The notes beneath the pieces are model-generated. The model was not told the origin of the DNA, did no database searches, and saw only the letters and a list, made by a program, of their open reading frames with translations. Below are positions 53,071-61,339 of a stretch of DNA of 64,000 nt, piece after piece. The stretch comes from Sphingobium sp. CAP-1 (GTDB taxonomy: Bacteria > Pseudomonadota > Alphaproteobacteria > Sphingomonadales > Sphingomonadaceae). Numbering within the stretch: the first letter of the stretch is position 1; the number at the start of each line of letters is the position of its first letter. The position numbers were made by a program, and so were the translations under genes. The stretch spans positions 2,622,001 to 2,686,000 of the forward strand of contig NZ_CP046252.1 of NCBI RefSeq assembly GCF_009720145.1, in the 5' to 3' direction.

Positions 53071-54203
53071 TAATCGCCCTTCCTGAACGGCGTCCGCTCC
53101 GCCAGCCAGAGCCGGTCACGCTGCACGCCTGCGCGCTCGTCCGCCAGGAAATCGGCCACCGCCCGGCGGAACCGCGCATCGGGAATATGATGGGCCGACC
53201 ATGTCGGTTCGGGCGCATAACCCCGCGCCAGCTTGTGCCCGCCCTGCGCGCCCGCCTCGACCCGCCGCAGTCCGCGCGCGATGGCGACATCGATCGCCTG
53301 ATAATAGCATAGTTCGAAATGCAGGTTGGGGACATCCTCGACACAGCCCCAATAGCGGCCATAGAGCGTATCGCCACCGATCAGGTTGAGCGCGCCTGCA
53401 ATCGGCCGCCCGCCGCGCAGCGCCAGCATCAGCAGCACCTGTGGTCCCATCATCTCGCCCAGCAGCGAGAAGAAGGGCCGGGTCAGATAGGGGCGCCCCC
53501 ATTTGCGCGCGCCGGTATCCTGATAAAAGTCCCAGAAAATATCCCAATGCGCTTCGGTCAGGTCGCTGCCGGTCAGATGGACGATCTCCAGCCCCTCGAC
53601 CGCGCGCCGCCTTTCCTTGCGGATATTCTTGCGTTTTTCGCTCGACAGGTCGGCGAGGAAATCCTCGAAATTCCCGTAGCCGCGATTGGTCCAGTGAAAC
53701 TGGCTGTCCTCGCGGATCAGCCAGCCCGCCGCCTCGAACAAGGGTACCTGGTCAGGATCGATGAAGGTCGCATGGGCGGAGGAAAGGGCGTTGCGCTGGA
53801 CCAGCATCTCGATCCCCGCGATCAGGGCGGGCGCCTGCGACCGGTCGCGCAGCAGCAGTCGCGGGCCGGGAACGGGGGAGAAAGGGGCGGCGATCTGAAT
53901 CTTGGGATAATAGCGGCCGCCGGCCCGCTCCCACGCGTCGGCCCAGCCATGGTCGAACACATATTCACCCTGGCTGTGGCTCTTGCCATAGGCCGGTGCG
54001 GCGGCGGCGATATGGCCGTCCGGTCCTTCGATGACCATCGGCAGCGGCTGCCATCCGCTCGTCCCCCCGACACTGCCCGATCGCTCCAGCGCGACAAGAA
54101 AATCCCAGCTTATGAATGGGTTGCCTTGTCCGGCACAGGCGTTCCATTCGTCGCGGTCGAAATCCGCAACCCCTGACGCGATGCGCGCCACCCGTTCAGC
54201 CAT
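53070..54203 (-). CDS. FemAB-like/DUF482 GNAT-type acyltransferase
   Basis: The protein of about 377 residues has the FemAB/GNAT-type C-terminal region with AGALNLIGGDTLYGRYWG and PNLHFELCYYQAIDVAIARGLRRVEAGAQG. A SSEKRKNIRKERRRA basic stretch is in the middle. The DUF482 family is often annotated as peptidoglycan-related, but function is unproven. The ATG at 54203 overlaps the end of the phosphodiesterase gene, so the two are coupled. Confidence 0.75.
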   Translation of the reverse strand: MAERVARIASGVADFDRDEWNACAGQGNPFISWDFLVALERSGSVGGTSGWQPLPMVIEGPDGHIAAAAPAYGKSHSQGEYVFDHGWADAWERAGGRYYPKIQIAAPFSPVPGPRLLLRDRSQAPALIAGIEMLVQRNALSSAHATFIDPDQVPLFEAAGWLIREDSQFHWTNRGYGNFEDFLADLSSEKRKNIRKERRRAVEGLEIVHLTGSDLTEAHWDIFWDFYQDTGARKWGRPYLTRPFFSLLGEMMGPQVLLMLALRGGRPIAGALNLIGGDTLYGRYWGCVEDVPNLHFELCYYQAIDVAIARGLRRVEAGAQGGHKLARGYAPEPTWSAHHIPDARFRRAVADFLADERAGVQRDRLWLAERTPFRKGD

Positions 54204-54933
54204 GCCCTGCCTCGAAGATGATCTGATCGGCATGGGCCGCCGCGCGCGCCCGATCGGCTCGGCTGCGCACGGTCCATGTCAGCATGGGCCGTCCTTGCTG
54301 ACGGGGGCGGCGGGACAGGGAAGAGGGCAGGTCGCGAATGTCACAGGCGATAAAATCGGGGTTCGCCAGCCAAAGCGCAAGAGCGCGTTCGATTCTGCCG
54401 CGCAGCCGGCCCTTGCCCTGCTGTGTCACCACAAGTCCGCGCGCCTGTGCCGGTCGGTGTCGCGCGAACCAGCGAACCGCACGCGGATTGAAGGACATCA
54501 CCGCCACCGGCGCACCGGGCCAGCCGTCCAGATCGCGCGCCACGGCGTTGCACAATGTCTCGACATGGCGGCCGTCAGCCTTGATCTCGACCAGCAGCGG
54601 CACCCGCCCGCCGCACCGCGCCAATAAGGCGGAAAGGCGCGGGATCGTTCCGCCATCGGGCAGGGCAACGTCCTCCAGCGCAGCGGCGTCGAGCCGCGCG
54701 ACCATCGCGTCCCGGCCGGCCATGCGGGTCAGGCTGGTGTCATGAAAGACGAAGGCGATGCCGTCCTGGCTCGCCCGGACATCGCATTCGATGCCATATC
54801 CACCAGCAATGGCGGCGTCGAACGCCGCCATGCCATTTTCGCTGATCCCGCCCCCATGCAGCCCACGATGAGCGAAGGGGTGGGCGGTCAGCCAGTCCGG
54901 TTCAGGCCGCGGGCCGGACAAGCACGACCGCAT
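54196..54933 (-). CDS. Glycerophosphodiester phosphodiesterase
   Basis: The protein of about 245 residues has AHRGLHGG and SENGMAAFDAAI near the N terminus, then ECDVRASQDG and FVFHDTSLTRM. These are the GDPD catalytic and metal motifs. It cleaves glycerophosphodiesters to glycerol-3-phosphate. The ATG at 54933 overlaps ridA by about 30 bases; a TTG at 54921 is an alternative. It is downstream of ridA and upstream of the acyltransferase. Confidence 0.85.
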   Translation of the reverse strand: MRSCLSGPRPEPDWLTAHPFAHRGLHGGGISENGMAAFDAAIAGGYGIECDVRASQDGIAFVFHDTSLTRMAGRDAMVARLDAAALEDVALPDGGTIPRLSALLARCGGRVPLLVEIKADGRHVETLCNAVARDLDGWPGAPVAVMSFNPRAVRWFARHRPAQARGLVVTQQGKGRLRGRIERALALWLANPDFIACDIRDLPSSLSRRPRQQGRPMLTWTVRSRADRARAAAHADQIIFEAGHG

Positions 54934-55366
54934 CGATCTCGACCACCGCACCCAGTGGCAGCACCGGCACGCCCACGGCGCTGCGGGCGTGCTTGCCGGC
55001 GTCGCCAAAGACTTCGACCATCAGTTCCGACGCGCCATTGGCGACCTTGGGCTGGTCGGTGAAGCCCGGCGCGCTGGCAATGAAGGCGCCCAGCTTCACG
55101 ATCCGCTCGACCCGGTCGAGGCTGCCCAGCGCCGCCTTCATCTGCGCGATGAGGTTAAGCCCGCACACCCGCGCGGCGGCGACGCCATAGTCGAGGTCGC
55201 GATCCTCGCCCAGCCGGCCGGTCATCAGGCCGTCGGGGGCCAGCGCGATCTGGCCGCTGATGTGCAGCAGGCCATTGGCCTCGACCGCCGCGACATAGGC
55301 GGCGACCGGCGCGGCGGCCTGGGGCAGGGTGATGCCGAGTTCGGCGATGCGGGCTTCGATGCTCAT
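54902..55366 (-). CDS. RidA family reactive-intermediate deaminase
   Basis: The 154-residue protein has the YjgF/YER057c/UK114 fold with GLLHISGQIAL, NLIAQMKAALGSLDRV and a C-terminal GVPVLPLGAVVEIDAVV. RidA proteins hydrolyse reactive enamines from PLP enzymes. The ATG at 55366 overlaps the stop of the HAD gene (ATGA). It is in a run of minus-strand genes from DUF3572 to the acyltransferase. Confidence 0.85.
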   Translation of the reverse strand: MSIEARIAELGITLPQAAAPVAAYVAAVEANGLLHISGQIALAPDGLMTGRLGEDRDLDYGVAAARVCGLNLIAQMKAALGSLDRVERIVKLGAFIASAPGFTDQPKVANGASELMVEVFGDAGKHARSAVGVPVLPLGAVVEIDAVVLVRPAA

Positions 55367-56018
55367 GTGGTGACTCCATGGGTTGCAGGCATATCGTCGG
55401 GGGCTGGCCCCTGGGCCAGCTTCTGGATGATCCATTGTTCCGCCGCCGCCCAATCGTCGATCCGGGCATGGGCGTAGGGGGCGGGCGGAACCTGGCCGGC
55501 AATTTCCGGTTCGCCGACCAGATGCAGCCGCCAGACGCCCGGCGCATGGGTGGCGACCGAATGATGATGTTCGGCCAGATCGTCGATGAACAGGGCGACG
55601 CCCGGCGCGCGCGCCGCCACGATGTCGGCGAGCGGCCGGCCCTTGCCGCCCTGGTTCCAGTGGACCGGCAGGTGCAGGCCGTGCGCGGCGAGTTGCTCGG
55701 CGCGCGCCTGCTGGTGCCGTTCGGTGATGTTGGTCAGCACCTCTATGTCGGCGACGGCGGACAGGCGGTGCAGCGCTTCCACCGCGCCGGCGATCGGCGC
55801 CTGCCGGTGCATTTCCGTTTCGAAAAAGCCCAGCAGCAATTCCCACACATGCGCCCGTTCCAGCGGCTCGCCGCTATCCTTGTGCCGCAGCGCCTCGGCA
55901 AAGCCGCGCTCGCGCATGTCGAAATGTACCGCGTGCGTTTCATCCAGCCATTGGCCGAAGGGGACGACCATGTGCAGCAGCACCTCGTCGCAATCGGTGA
56001 TGATGAGGGACGGGTCAT
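55363..56018 (-). CDS. HAD-superfamily hydrolase with apparent 5' frameshift
   Basis: The main frame encodes a HAD hydrolase with LTNITERHQQARAEQL (motif II region), QGGKGRPLADIV (motif III) and LFIDDLAEHHHSV (motif IV). Its first ordinary start in frame is a GTG at 55983, which would omit motif I. Yet in-frame codons upstream read PSLIITDCDEVLLHMV, containing the catalytic DxD. No start codon precedes them in frame. An ATG at 56018 (ATGA overlap with the DUF3572 gene) is out of phase by one base. One missing base in the first few codons would reconnect it, so either an assembly error or an inactivating frameshift is likely. Residue numbering depends on the start. Confidence 0.6.
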
Positions 56019-56305
56019 CGGCTCAATCTCTCCTGCGCGGCGATCAGCGCGGCGGGGGTGGCGTCGATCGCCGCGGCGCAGGCGATCAGGTCCGGCTCAT
56101 GGTCGGCCAGAAAGGCCAGCACCGCGCTCAATATCGCCGGATTGCCGATCCCGGCGCGCAACGCATCCGCGTCCAGCCCGGTCAGCGCCAGCAGCCGGTC
56201 GGCGCGCGCCCCGTCGCCCAGCGTCCAGCCCAGCGCCATCAGCGCCAGCGTGGCGGCCTCTTCGCCGCCGCTATCCGTCTTGCCATTCTCAGGTCTGGGT
56301 CGCAT
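56015..56305 (-). CDS. DUF3572 family protein
   Basis: The 96-residue protein matches the DUF3572 pattern: EEAATLALMALGWTLGDGARADRLLALTGLDADALRAGIGNPAILSAVLAFLADHEPDLI. It is found in alphaproteobacteria, and its function is unknown. The ATG at 56305 is preferred because the longer reading is not conserved. It is divergent from divK, as often seen in this group. Confidence 0.75.
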   Translation of the reverse strand: MRPRPENGKTDSGGEEAATLALMALGWTLGDGARADRLLALTGLDADALRAGIGNPAILSAVLAFLADHEPDLIACAAAIDATPAALIAAQERLSR

Positions 56306-56372
56306 GATGGCCTTTCGGGGTGGGGCGGCTGATGGGCGCGCTCCAATGGGCATTTCGGACCGCGGGTGACTG

Positions 56373-56735
56373 GTGGCAAAGCGCGTGCTCGTTGTCGAGG
56401 ACAACGAACTCAATCTCAAACTTTTTTGCGACCTGCTGCGCGCCCATGGCCATGAAGTCCTGCCCTTGCGCGACGGGCGCGACGTGCTGGCCCAGGCGCG
56501 CGACTTCCTGCCTGATCTGGTCATCACCGACATTCATCTGCCCCATGTCAGCGGCCTGGATCTCATCGTTTCGCTCAAGGCCGACGCCCTGCTGTCGCCG
56601 GTGCCGATCATGGCGGTCACCGCCTATGCCGGCCATGGCGACGAGGAACGGATTCGCGCGGCTGGCGCGCAAGCCTATGTCTCCAAGCCGATTTCCGTGC
56701 TGCGCTTCGTCGAACAGGTGAACGCGCTGCTGTAA
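56373..56735 (+). CDS. divK: DivK-like single-domain response regulator
   Basis: The 120-residue receiver domain has Glu9, Asp10, phospho-acceptor Asp53 (ITDIHLP), Thr83 and Lys105 (VSKPIS). No output domain is present. DivK controls cell-cycle signalling with PleC/DivJ and DivL in alphaproteobacteria; the N-terminal sequence VLVVEDNELNLKLF and the GDEERIRAAGA segment are close to it. The start is a GTG with a weak Shine-Dalgarno sequence. Confidence 0.86.
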   Translation: MAKRVLVVEDNELNLKLFCDLLRAHGHEVLPLRDGRDVLAQARDFLPDLVITDIHLPHVSGLDLIVSLKADALLSPVPIMAVTAYAGHGDEERIRAAGAQAYVSKPISVLRFVEQVNALL

Positions 56736-56749
56736 CGTGGCGGCAAATT

Positions 56750-56811
56750 TCGTCATGGAGATGTCATGCCGCTTTCATGGCGACGCCGCCGTTCGGAAGC
56801 TATGGCGTCAT
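56750..56811 (+). promoter_or_regulatory. Pho-box-like 11-bp-periodic repeats upstream of phoX
   Basis: TCGTCAT (56750), ATGTCAT (56761) and CTTTCAT (56772) recur with exactly 11-bp spacing, matching the CTGTCAT-N4 pattern bound by PhoB. A further GCGTCAT at 56805 is in phase (three more periods). The array ends 75 bases before the phoX start. Confidence 0.65.
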
Positions 56812-56886
56812 TCCGCTCTGCCAACCCCCTGCGCCAAGGCGCGGCGTTCCGCCGACAGCCTTTGGATCATACAGGGGTAGAATTTC

Positions 56887-58752
56887 ATGTCTCATCTGAC
56901 CGACGAGGCGCGCGCATCCTTTCGGGACGCGCAGCCGACCATCGACATGGGCGACAATAGTCTGGAGGCGATCGTCGCCGCCAATCCGGCCCGTCGCACC
57001 GTGCTGAAAAATGGCCTGCTCGGCCTTTCGATTCTGCCGATGCTCGGCACGCTCGCCGCCTGTGGCGATGATGATGATTCGAGCAGCCCCACGCCCACCC
57101 CCACGCCGACCCCGGCCCCCAGCTACGGCATCAGCTTCGCGCCGGTCGCCGCCAACATGAACGACACCGTCACCGTGCCGGCCGGCTACACCGTCGACGT
57201 GCTGCTCAAGGCGGGCGATTCGATCGAAACCGGCACCCCCTATGCGGGCAGCTACCCGACCCCGGCCGATGCCGAAAAATGGGCCGGCGGCAATCATGAC
57301 GGCATGGAATATTTCGAACTGTCCGGCACCGACGCCAACAGCGGCGGCCTGTTGGCGATCAACTTCGAATATCCCGATTTCAACATCCTGATGGGTGGCA
57401 GCTATAACGCCGCCACCGCGACCGCCGATCAAAAGGCGCTGGCCCTGTCGGCCGTCGGCATCGGCGTGGTCGAAGTCGCCAGGGCGTCGGACGGCAAATG
57501 GTCGGTCAAGTCCGGCTCGCGCTTCAACAAGCGCTGGACCGGCAACAGCAGCTACAAGGCGACCGGCCCGGCTTCGGGCCTGCTGTCGGGCACGATCAAG
57601 GGGATGCTCAACAATTGCTCGTCGGGTCGCACCCCCTGGGGCACTTATCTGACCTGCGAGGAATCGACCGACAATTATCTCGATCCGACGCAGCCGGAGG
57701 AAAATTACGGCTGGGTGGTCGAAATCGATCCCTATCAGGAACTGGACGCCCCGACCAAGCGCACCGCGCTCGGCCGCTTCGACCATGAAAATGTCGCCCA
57801 TATGGTCGACAGCAACAGCCGCGTCGCCTTCTATATGGGGCATGACGGCACGCCGGGCTGCATCTACAAATTTGTCTGCGACCGCGCCTATAGCAGCAGC
57901 AATCGCGCCGCGAACCGCGACATGCTCGACCATGGCACCCTCTATGTCGCCCGCTTCAACGCGGACGGCACGGGCGAATGGCGCGCGCTGGTGCAGGGCC
58001 AGAACGGCCTGACCGTCGGCGCATCCGACCCCGGCAACACCAGCCAGAGCGCCACGCCGATCACCCCGACAAAGGTTGATTTCAACAATCAGGCCGATGT
58101 CATGGTCAACTGCATCTCGGCCGCGCGCGTCGCCGGCGGCACCGTGATGGACCGCCCGGAATGGATCACGGTCGCGCCCGACAACAGCGCCATCTTCGTG
58201 ACGCTGACCAATAACAGCAGCCGCAAGGTGACGGACGCGGCCAACCCGCGCACGGCCAACCGCCACGGCCATATCGTGAAGTTCAAGGAAACCGGCAATT
58301 CGCCGCTCGCCCTGACCTTCACCTGGGAAATCTTCCTGCTGGCGGGCGATCCGACCCTGGCCAGCTTCGGCGCGGCCACCGACGATCTGGAAGGCAATAT
58401 CAACGGCGACACCTTCTCCAGCCCCGATGGCATCCGTATCGATCCCAAGGGGCGCCTGTGGGTCCAGACCGACCATTCGGTTCCCGGCTCGTCAGGCGAT
58501 TCGGCGCGCACGATCGAACAGATTTTCGGCCAGAATGCGATGTTCTACATCGACCAGACGACCAAGAAGTCGATGCGCTTCCTGGTCGGGCCGAAGGGCT
58601 GTGAAATCACCGGCCTTGCCTACACGCCGGACCTGACCAACTTCTTCATCAACATCCAGCACCCGACGGGCAACTGGCCGGTGTCGGGTCAGGAACCGCG
58701 TTCCTCGACCATCGTCGTGCGCCGCACCGACGCCAAGCCGGTCGGCAACTGA
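56887..58752 (+). CDS. phoX: PhoX-type alkaline phosphatase (DUF839), Tat lipoprotein
   Basis: The 621-residue protein has RRTVLK (Arg36-37) and a hydrophobic stretch ending LAAC (Cys59), followed by DDDD and a Pro/Thr linker. This indicates a Tat-exported lipoprotein. The catalytic body has the PhoX/DUF839 pattern: TPWGTYLTCEEST, GRFDHENVAHM and YMGHDGTPGCIYKF. PhoX is a calcium/iron-dependent phosphatase induced by phosphate starvation. The start has AGGGG nine bases upstream. A terminator follows. It is likely PhoB-controlled through the upstream array. Confidence 0.88.
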   Translation: MSHLTDEARASFRDAQPTIDMGDNSLEAIVAANPARRTVLKNGLLGLSILPMLGTLAACGDDDDSSSPTPTPTPTPAPSYGISFAPVAANMNDTVTVPAGYTVDVLLKAGDSIETGTPYAGSYPTPADAEKWAGGNHDGMEYFELSGTDANSGGLLAINFEYPDFNILMGGSYNAATATADQKALALSAVGIGVVEVARASDGKWSVKSGSRFNKRWTGNSSYKATGPASGLLSGTIKGMLNNCSSGRTPWGTYLTCEESTDNYLDPTQPEENYGWVVEIDPYQELDAPTKRTALGRFDHENVAHMVDSNSRVAFYMGHDGTPGCIYKFVCDRAYSSSNRAANRDMLDHGTLYVARFNADGTGEWRALVQGQNGLTVGASDPGNTSQSATPITPTKVDFNNQADVMVNCISAARVAGGTVMDRPEWITVAPDNSAIFVTLTNNSSRKVTDAANPRTANRHGHIVKFKETGNSPLALTFTWEIFLLAGDPTLASFGAATDDLEGNINGDTFSSPDGIRIDPKGRLWVQTDHSVPGSSGDSARTIEQIFGQNAMFYIDQTTKKSMRFLVGPKGCEITGLAYTPDLTNFFINIQHPTGNWPVSGQEPRSSTIVVRRTDAKPVGN

Positions 58753-58769
58753 TCGCGCGATTGCAGACC

Positions 58770-58803
58770 AAAAGGAGGGGGCGCCGAAAGGCGTCCCCTT
58801 TTT
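58770..58803 (+). terminator. Rho-independent terminator of phoX
   Basis: A GGGGGCGCC-gaaa-GGCGTCCCC stem is followed by a run of five T, 18 bases after the phoX stop. Confidence 0.8.
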
Positions 58804-58844
58804 CATCGCTGGCCGATGCGCGATCGGGATAGCGAACCAACAGC

Positions 58845-58878
58845 AAAAGGCCCGTTCCCTTGCCGGGACGGGCCTTTT
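58845..58878. terminator. Bidirectional terminator between phoX and rpmG
   Basis: AAAAGGCCCGTTCCC and GGGACGGGCCTTTT form a long stem with a short loop. It lies 50 bases after the rpmG stop on the minus strand, and the A and T runs make it work in both directions. Confidence 0.8.
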
Positions 58879-58927
58879 GCGCGTTTGGAAAACCGATCAG
58901 GCGCGCGGGTAAGACACCCGCAGCGGC

Positions 58928-59095
58928 TTACTTGATCTTGGCTTCCTTGAACTCGACATGCTTGCGCACGACCGGATCATATTTGCTGAAGCTCAGCTTT
59001 TCGGTCTTGGTGCGCGGATTCTTCTTCGTGACGTAGAAGAAGCCAGTGTCAGCCGTGCTGACGAGACGGATCTTGACGGTTGCCGGCTTGGCCAT
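58928..59095 (-). CDS. rpmG: 50S ribosomal protein L33
   Basis: This 55-residue protein reads MAKPATVKIRLVSTADTGFF then YVTKKNPRTKTEKLSF and ends KEAKIK, a standard alphaproteobacterial L33. The ATG has AGGGA upstream. It lacks the zinc-binding Cys pairs of the C+ type, so it is the C- form. A long A/T-flanked terminator follows its stop. Confidence 0.95.
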   Translation of the reverse strand: MAKPATVKIRLVSTADTGFFYVTKKNPRTKTEKLSFSKYDPVVRKHVEFKEAKIK

Positions 59096-59178
59096 GGCCC
59101 TATTCCCTGGTCGTAAAGTGCGTAAAAAGAAAAGCGGCTCGCCATGGTGAGTGGCGGACCGCCCCGTTTCAGCGGTGG

Positions 59179-59207
59179 CCCATGAGGCAGATTCGTGCCC
59201 ATGTCAA
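59179..59207 (-). promoter_or_regulatory. Possible rpmG promoter
   Basis: TTGACA (59207-59202) is followed after 17 bases by CATGGG. The -35 is perfect but the -10 is poor, and it lies 85 bases before rpmG. Confidence 0.3.
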
Positions 59208-59295
59208 GGCATGGCGATCGACCGGGCCAGGCTTTACGCGGCTTTAACCGGCGCAAGCCTATGAAGTAGCGGGGTGAATAGAGGGAGACTTTCCC

Positions 59296-59619
59296 ATGCG
59301 ACATGATCCGATGCTGGCCATATTGATCGACCTGACGCGCCGCGTCGATGGGTTGGCGAGCCAGCGGGGCCATTTGTCGGTGCCGCGGCTTCAGGATGAG
59401 GTGGATCAGATTCGCCATATCGCCCGCGCTTTCCATCTCGATGCGGTGGAAGGGCTGGCCGCCACGCTCGCCTCGGCGCTCTCGCTGCATGGCCTGGGGC
59501 CGGTGGTGCTGTCCTATCTCGACCTGATGCGCGACGCGATCGCCGCCGACATGCCGGTCGCCGACATCGTGCCGATCCTGCCGCGCGCCTCCGCTACCGT
59601 CACCGCGCTGCGCGCCTGA
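59296..59619 (+). CDS. Conserved small hypothetical protein
   Basis: The 107-residue protein is mostly alpha-helical by composition (LIDLTRRVDGLASQ, LQDEVDQIRHIARAFHLDAVEGLAATLASAL). No signal peptide, membrane helix or known motif is visible. I do not recognise the family. It is followed 13 bases later by the UPF0016 gene and may be co-transcribed with it. Confidence 0.55.
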   Translation: MRHDPMLAILIDLTRRVDGLASQRGHLSVPRLQDEVDQIRHIARAFHLDAVEGLAATLASALSLHGLGPVVLSYLDLMRDAIAADMPVADIVPILPRASATVTALRA

Positions 59620-59632
59620 TCCGCCGCCGCCG

Positions 59633-60199
59633 ATGGACGCCCTGCTGCTTGCCCTGCTCGGCTGTCTGCTCGGCGAAATCGGCGACAAGAGCCAGTGGCT
59701 CGTCCTCGCGCTCGCCGCCCGCTATCATCGCGACGGCGCGGTCATCGCCGGCATCATCACCGCCGCCGTCGCCAATGCGGCGATCTCCGCCATGGCCGGC
59801 GCATGGATCGGTCCGATGCTGGGCGCGGACGCGCGGCTGCTGTTCCTGGCGCTTGCCATCCTCTTCCTCGGTGTCGGCCTGCTCTGGCGCGTCGCGCGAC
59901 CCGATCCGCTCGACGGCTGGCGGATCGGCGCCTTCCTCACCACCGCGCTCGGCCTGTTCATCCTGGGCTTTGGCGACGGTCCGCAATTTCTGATCCTGGG
60001 CATCGCCACCCGCACCGGTGATCCGGCGCTGGCCGGGATTGGCGGCGCGATCGGCACGATCGTCGCGCTGGTGCCGGTGGTGCTGGCGCGCGACCGGTTG
60101 CTGGCGGTGCTGCCGCTGCGGGCGATTCGCTGGACCGGCGGCGGGGTGCTGATCGTCACCGGCGCGATTCTGAGCCTGTCCGCCACCGGCCTGCTCTGA
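59633..60199 (+). CDS. UPF0016/GDT1-like membrane transporter with degenerate second motif
   Basis: The 188-residue protein has six predicted helices. The first family motif EIGDKSQ (Glu15 to Gln21) is intact. The second, normally ELGDKTQ, reads GFGDGPQ here, losing the acidic Glu and the Lys. UPF0016 proteins move Mn2+ or Ca2+ across membranes, with both motifs forming the ion site. The changed second motif may alter ion choice or activity. Function is therefore uncertain. Confidence 0.7.
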   Translation: MDALLLALLGCLLGEIGDKSQWLVLALAARYHRDGAVIAGIITAAVANAAISAMAGAWIGPMLGADARLLFLALAILFLGVGLLWRVARPDPLDGWRIGAFLTTALGLFILGFGDGPQFLILGIATRTGDPALAGIGGAIGTIVALVPVVLARDRLLAVLPLRAIRWTGGGVLIVTGAILSLSATGLL

Positions 60200-60221
60200 T
60201 CGAGTCGCTGCATCAGGCTGA

Positions 60222-60242
60222 TCGCGATTTTCGTCGCGAAAA
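60222..60242. promoter_or_regulatory. TCGCGA direct repeat and TTTTCG dyad upstream of dps
   Basis: TCGCGA occurs at 60222-60227 and 60234-60239, with TTTTCG-TCG-CGAAAA overlapping. It sits about 70 bases before dps. It may be a stress-regulator site or a weak terminator after the UPF0016 gene. Confidence 0.3.
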
Positions 60243-60310
60243 AAATGGCACTAACCGGCCGCGTGATCATTATATGTTCGAAATCATTCCCGCGAACAGG
60301 AGGATAGTGC

Positions 60311-60802
60311 ATGACCGCGCCCGATCTCAAGACGCCGACCGACCTTAAGAGCAATGCCACCAAATCCGTGGCGGAGGCGCTGAACGGTGCGCTGGCGGAC
60401 AGCTTCGCGCTCTACCTCAAGACCAAGAATTTCCACTGGCACGTCTCCGGCCCGCATTTCCGCGACTATCATCTGATGTTCGATGAGCAGGCGACCGAAA
60501 TATTGGGCGTGACCGATCTGATCGCCGAACGCGTGCGCAAGACCGGCAACACCACCTTGCGCTCGATTGGCGACATTGGCCGCCACCAGAGCGTGGTCGA
60601 CAATGACGCCGACTTCGTCAGTCCGGCGGATATGCTCAAGGAATTGCGCGACGACAATCTGGCGCTGGTCGAAACCTTCCGCGCGGTGAAGGCCGCCGCG
60701 ACCGAGGCCGGCGACAATGCGACCGAAGGCATTGTCGACGACTGGACCGATCAGGCCGAACAGCGCGCCTGGTTCCTGTTCGAAGCCGCGCGCGGCGCAT
60801 AA
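60311..60802 (+). CDS. dps: Dps family DNA-binding ferritin-like protein
   Basis: The 163-residue protein has the Dps ferroxidase pattern FHWHVSGPHFRDYHLMFDEQ, with His42, His54 and Asp58 as likely ligands. The helix TEILGVTDLIAERVR follows. Dps protects DNA by storing iron and using peroxide. The ATG has a strong AGGAGG site. A divergent terminator follows. Confidence 0.92.
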   Translation: MTAPDLKTPTDLKSNATKSVAEALNGALADSFALYLKTKNFHWHVSGPHFRDYHLMFDEQATEILGVTDLIAERVRKTGNTTLRSIGDIGRHQSVVDNDADFVSPADMLKELRDDNLALVETFRAVKAAATEAGDNATEGIVDDWTDQAEQRAWFLFEAARGA

Positions 60803-60820
60803 GCCCGTCTTGCGGCAAGG

Positions 60821-60854
60821 AAAAGGCCCGCCGGCGCAAACCGGCGGGCCTTTT
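60821..60854. terminator. Bidirectional terminator between dps and gre genes
   Basis: AAAAGGCCCGCCGG and CCGGCGGGCCTTTT form a long perfect stem with a short loop, suited to ending both converging transcripts. Confidence 0.85.
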
Positions 60855-60865
60855 CATGTTTTCGG

Positions 60866-61336
60866 TCAGTCGTCGCCGACCACCGCGATCGCCACGATCT
60901 CGATCGCCTCGGCCTTGCCGGCGAAATCGACCGTTTCGCCGACTTCCGCGTCCATCATCGCGCGGGCGAGCGGGGAGGAGAAACTGATCCGCCCTTCATG
61001 CGGATTGGCCTCGTCGTCGCCGACGATCGCCACCGTCTTTTCCTGCCTGTTCAGCCGATAGGTGACGCGGGCGCCGAAGCCCACCGCCTCGCCGTCAGCG
61101 ACCGGCCGCAACTCCGCCGTCGCCAGCCGCGTGCGCCAGTAGCGCAGCACCCGCTTGTGCTTCTTGGCGCTTTCCTCGTCCATGGCGGCGGCGTCGACCG
61201 CCTCCAGCGCCGCAACCTTCTCCCGCGTCAGCCGCAACCCGCGCGCCGTCACCCAATTGGGACCGGGCGGGATCGGCAGCTCGAATTTCGGCTCCATATG
61301 CTCATCGTCGCTCTCGCGACGAAAGGCGACGCTCAA
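60866..61336 (-). CDS. GreA/GreB-family transcription elongation factor
   Basis: The 156-residue protein has the GreA/GreB C-terminal domain VGDDEANPHEGRISFSSPLARAMMDAEVGE near residues 100-130 and an N-terminal helical part shorter than in GreA. Gre factors rescue stalled RNA polymerase by stimulating transcript cleavage. The start is a TTG at 61336, giving MSVAFRRES, typical of this subgroup. It is four bases from the cobT stop. The N-terminal coiled coil is atypical, so it may be a Gre-like variant. Confidence 0.78.
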   Translation of the reverse strand: MSVAFRRESDDEHMEPKFELPIPPGPNWVTARGLRLTREKVAALEAVDAAAMDEESAKKHKRVLRYWRTRLATAELRPVADGEAVGFGARVTYRLNRQEKTVAIVGDDEANPHEGRISFSSPLARAMMDAEVGETVDFAGKAEAIEIVAIAVVGDD

Positions 61337-61339
61337 CGT

